Below, one piece after another: positions 58,214 to 64,000 of a DNA stretch of 64,000 nucleotides; positions within the stretch are counted from its first letter, which is position 1; each line of letters starts with the position of its first letter. Origin of the DNA: Geodermatophilus marinus (GTDB lineage: Bacteria; Actinomycetota; Actinomycetes; Mycobacteriales; Geodermatophilaceae); NCBI RefSeq assembly GCF_003428645.1, contig NZ_QVQH01000008.1:62001-126000 (forward strand), given 5' to 3'. The position numbers and the translations under genes are program-made. Below the pieces are notes generated by a model. The model was not told the origin of the DNA, searched no databases, and saw nothing but the letters and a program-made list of their open reading frames with translations.

Positions 58214-59017
58214 TCAGAGGGCGGCGAGGAAGGCCGCGACGCCGTCGTCCTCGTTGGTGCCGGTGACGTCGGTGGCCGCGGCCAGCAGGTCGGGGTGGGC
58301 GTGCGCCATGGCCACCGCCCGCCCGCCGCCCTCCCGCACCCAGTCGAAGGCGGCGAGGTCGTTGGGCATGTCCCCGAAGACGACGACGTCCTCCGGGCCC
58401 ACGCCGTGCTGCGCGGCGACCTTGGCCAGCCCGGTGGCCTTGGTGACCCCGCGCGCCGAGATCTCCGCCAGGGCGTCCTCCGAGGAGTGGGTCACCGTGG
58501 CCCGGTCGCCGACCACGGCCTCGACCAGGGCCACGAACTCGTCGCGCCCCAGGGACTCGTGGCGGGCCAGCAGCTTGGCCACCGGCGCGGCGACCATCTC
58601 CTCCAGCGTCGCCACCGCCACGCCGGGGGCGTCGACGTCCCAGCGCGGCTGGTAGACCGGCTCGTGGCGGAACTCCAGGCCGTACTCGACGGCGAACCAG
58701 GTGTCCGGCTGCTGCCGGCGGAGCTCGGCGGTGACCTCCTGGAGGACGTCGGGCGCGAGCGGGTCCTCGTCGACGACCTCGAACGCCGCCAGGTCCAGCA
58801 GGACGGCGCCGTTGCAGCAGACCGCGGTGCCGTGCCCCAGCACCTCCCGGATGCGGGTCATCCACCGCGGCGGGCGGCCGGTGGCCAGGACGACCGGCAC
58901 CCCCTCGGCGCGCCAGCGCGCGAGCTCGGCGACGGTGGTGTCGCTGACCGTGTCGTCCCAGCGCAGGAGCGTGCCGTCCATGTCGCTGGCGATGAGCCGG
59001 GGCCTCCAGTCAGACAC
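58214..59017 (-). CDS. HAD-family (Cof-type) hydrolase
   Basis: 267 residues of the Cof/IIB haloacid-dehalogenase branch. Nucleophile motif IASDMDGTLL at 9-18, ATGRPPRWM (motif II), Lys in VAKLLARH and VTKATGLAKV, and the motif [16 protein letters not shown]. These enzymes dephosphorylate sugar phosphates, FMN or PLP-type cofactors. The GTG start overlaps the stop of the preceding HAD gene by 8 bases, so the two are cotranslated behind serS. The substrate is unknown; glucosyl-3-phosphoglycerate is one candidate, because the window lacks another such phosphatase, but that is only a guess. Confidence 0.88.
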   Translation of the reverse strand: MSDWRPRLIASDMDGTLLRWDDTVSDTTVAELARWRAEGVPVVLATGRPPRWMTRIREVLGHGTAVCCNGAVLLDLAAFEVVDEDPLAPDVLQEVTAELRRQQPDTWFAVEYGLEFRHEPVYQPRWDVDAPGVAVATLEEMVAAPVAKLLARHESLGRDEFVALVEAVVGDRATVTHSSEDALAEISARGVTKATGLAKVAAQHGVGPEDVVVFGDMPNDLAAFDWVREGGGRAVAMAHAHPDLLAAATDVTGTNEDDGVAAFLAAL

Positions 59018-59935
59018 CGGGCCGCCTCCCGTCGAGCAGCAGGGCCTCCAGGTAGCGGGCCACCCCGTCGGCGTCGTGGCCGCCGGTGACCTCCTCCGTG
59101 GCCGCCCGGACGGCGGGGTGCGCGTTGGCCACCGCCACCGCGCGTCCGCCGGCGTCCCGGACCGCCTCGAGCATCGGCAGGTCGTTGGGCATGTCGCCGA
59201 ACACGAGCACGTCGCCGAAGCCGACCCCGTAGCGCTCCAGGGCGATGGCCAGGCCGGAGGCCTTGGTGACGCCGACCGGCAGGACCTCGATGAACCCGAG
59301 GCCGGCGTGGGTCAGCTCGGCGTCGGCCGGGTCGACGACCTCCCGGGCGCGGGCGAGCAGCTCGTCCTGGCCGATCGAGGGCGAGCGCAGGAAGACCTTG
59401 AGCACGGCGCCCTGCGGCAGCACCTGGTGCCGGGGCAGCAGGTGCGCGGGCTCGGGGTAGGGCCAGTTGAAGCCGTGCTGGACGCGCAGCGCGGTGTGCA
59501 CCTCGGCCTGCTCGGCGGCGTCCTCGACCGCGACCACCAGCTCGCCGGCGACCGCCTCGATGCGCGCGATCACCGCCATGGCCTCGTCCCGGGGCAGCCC
59601 GACGGTGCGCAGCACCTCGTCGCGCTCGAGGTCGACGACGAACCCGCCCTGGGCGAGGACGGCGATGCCCCGCCCGTCGAGCGCGGCCCGCACGCTGTCG
59701 AGCAGCCGGGGCCCGCGACCGGTCACGCCGACGACCGGGACGCCGGCGTCCCAGCAGGCGTCCAGGGCCGCCCGGGTGCGCGGGCTGACCACGCCGTCGG
59801 AGCTCAGCAGGGTGCCGTCGAGGTCGCTGGCCACCAGTTTCGGCCGCCAGTCCCCCAGGTCGCCGAGCTCCACCACCCGGTCGGCGTCCGGGGAGGGGAC
59901 GTGCCCGGACAGGACGGCCCGGGGCGCGGTGTCGC

Positions 59936-59939
<4 letters not shown>
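59010..59939 (-). CDS. HAD-family (Cof-type) hydrolase
   Basis: 309 residues, paralogous to the next gene. After a 30-residue N-terminal extension come [14 protein letters not shown] (nucleophile), [24 protein letters not shown] (Lys) and [14 protein letters not shown]. All four HAD motifs look intact. The ATG overlaps the serS stop (ATGA), so it is translated with serS. Two Cof-type hydrolases in tandem behind serS suggest duplication. Neither has a recognisable substrate signature. Confidence 0.88.
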
Positions 59940-63210
<3,271 letters not shown>

Positions 63211-63220
63211 GCCGGCGCCG

Positions 63221-63568
63221 GTGAGGCCGCTGCCCCGCGAGGTCTTCGAGGACCTCGTCGCCGACGCGCTCGACGAGGTCCCGCCCGAGCTCATGGCGCT
63301 GCTGGACAACGTCGTCGTCCTGGTCGAGGACCGCAACGACGAGGACCCCGAGCTGCTCGGCCTCTACGAGGGCCACGCGCTGACCGAGCGCGGCTGGCAG
63401 TACGGCGGCGCGCTGCCCGACCGGATCATGGTCTACCGGGACCCGATCTGCGCGATGTGCTCGACCGCCGAGGAGGTGCGCGAGGAGGTGACGATCACCG
63501 TCGTCCACGAGATCGCGCACCACTTCGGCATCGACGACGAGCGGCTGCACGAGCTCGGCTGGGGCTGA
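63221..63568 (+). CDS. Zinc metallopeptidase-like protein (DUF1025-type, HExxH)
   Basis: 115 residues. PREVFEDLVADALDEVPPEL at the N-terminus, DNVVVLVEDRN, PDRIMVYRDPICAMC and the zinc motif VVHEIAHHFGIDDERLHELGWG place it in the minimal zincin family PF06262. HEIAH and a third ligand in the following Asp give a complete site. Mycobacterial homologues are small, cytoplasmic and poorly studied. The GTG start lies 10 bases after the guaB1 stop, so it is probably cotranscribed. Confidence 0.88.
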   Translation: MRPLPREVFEDLVADALDEVPPELMALLDNVVVLVEDRNDEDPELLGLYEGHALTERGWQYGGALPDRIMVYRDPICAMCSTAEEVREEVTITVVHEIAHHFGIDDERLHELGWG

Positions 63569-63612
63569 CGGGGCAGGCACCCGCGGGGCGGGGCCGGGAC
63601 CGCGGCGGCGCG

Positions 63613-63618
63613 TAGCCT
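63613..63618 (+). promoter_or_regulatory. -10 element of a probable leaderless mRNA (GroES-like)
   Basis: TAGCCT ends 8 bases before the GTG. Confidence 0.4.
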
Positions 63619-63626
63619 GCAGCACC

Positions 63627-63956
63627 GTGGCTGACGTCAAGGGCTCGGGGCTGCCGATCAAGATGCTGCACGACCGCATCCTCGTGTCGCTGCGCAAGGA
63701 GAACGGCGAGCGGCGCAGCACCGGCGGCATCCTCATCCCGGCCACCGCCCAGGTGGCCAAGCGCCTGGTGTGGGGCGAGGCCCGCGGGGTCGGCTCGAGC
63801 GTGCGGCAGGTGAAGGTCGGCGACCAGGTGCTGTTCTCCCCGGAGGACCAGCACGAGGTCGAGGTGCACGGCGAGGAGCTGGTGATCCTGCGGGAGCGGG
63901 ACGTGCACGCGGTCGCGGCCGAGCGGATCGAGGAGAGCACCGGCCTCTACCTGTGA
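63627..63956 (+). CDS. GroES-like co-chaperonin family protein
   Basis: 109 residues. LHDRILVSLRKENGERRSTGGILIPATAQVAKRL carries the GroES fold and its mobile loop; VGDQVLFSPEDQHEVEVHGEELVILRERDV is the second half with the conserved strands. It is not next to a groEL gene, unlike canonical groES, and lacks the usual C-terminal DILA end, ending STGLYL instead, so it is a second, divergent GroES-type protein rather than the main one. The GTG start follows TAGCCT at 8 bases. Confidence 0.82.
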   Translation: MADVKGSGLPIKMLHDRILVSLRKENGERRSTGGILIPATAQVAKRLVWGEARGVGSSVRQVKVGDQVLFSPEDQHEVEVHGEELVILRERDVHAVAAERIEESTGLYL

Positions 63957-64000
63957 CCGCGGGTGCAGGGCGCGGCGCGGGCGCGGAAGAGGAAGCTGTG

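Noticed and set aside
63627-63956. Canonical groES of a groESL operon
   Set aside because: No groEL follows within the remaining sequence, and the C-terminus differs; it is treated as a GroES-like paralogue.
63981-64000. A third member of the 49-bp palindrome family
   Set aside because: Only the opening AGGAAGCTGTG is visible before the window ends, which is not enough to call.

Overview
The window comes from a very GC-rich actinobacterial chromosome. C or G fills almost every third codon position, GTG and ATG starts are both common, and many starts overlap the previous stop by 4 bases. Gene content fits a motile soil actinobacterium of the Geodermatophilaceae type (Blastococcus, Geodermatophilus, Modestobacter), but this is inferred from style and content, not from a marker gene. 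Housekeeping and actinobacterial genes are present: menB, serS, guaB1, a proteasome activator (bpa), a folP2-type gene, hup, and a two-component system resembling MtrAB-LpqB. One tRNA-Ser(TGA) is present. I found no rRNA, transposase, phage gene or CRISPR array.

Layout. 0-4.2 kb: a cut AbiEi/DUF559-type gene, then an overlapping trio (metallo-hydrolase, DedA-like protein, holin-like/phosphodiesterase fusion). 4.3-8 kb: a phosphopantetheinyl transferase overlapping a three-domain enzyme (acetoacetyl-CoA-synthetase-type adenylation, carrier protein, thioesterase). 8.2-11.4 kb: a divergent operon with two glucosyl-3-phosphoglycerate-synthase-like enzymes and a GT4 glycosyltransferase. 11.4-22 kb: mixed metabolism including menB, a geranylgeranyl-reductase-type flavoenzyme and an App1-phospholipase D fusion. 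22.3-26.2 kb: response regulator, histidine kinase and GerMN lipoprotein on one strand, and STAS / tiny membrane protein / STAS on the other. 26.5-39 kb: a GH65 phosphorylase, a complete dipeptide/oligopeptide ABC operon and an amidase, with four copies of a 70-bp palindromic element among them. 39-45.9 kb: a large SpoIIE-type phosphatase, an EAL protein, an aldo/keto reductase and HU. 46-53 kb: acyl-CoA and hydrolase genes, with a 53-bp tandem array before a quinone reductase. 53-64 kb: a lysine-free class V aminotransferase homologue, bpa, a slipin, a chemotaxis transducer with a sigma-28-like promoter, serS with two HAD phosphatases, guaB1 and a GroES-like protein.

The most unusual features are these. 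(1) Five palindromic elements of exactly 70 bp share one orientation; two pairs bracket single metabolic genes. (2) A stand-alone adenylation-carrier-thioesterase enzyme is encoded with its own phosphopantetheinyl transferase. (3) A PLP-fold protein contains no lysine at all. (4) Two ATGA-linked mini-ORFs sit between two permease genes. (5) Two further families of short repeats have two copies of identical length each (49 bp and 44 bp). Many genes also carry a TANNNT hexamer 6-8 nt before the start codon, suggesting leaderless mRNAs.
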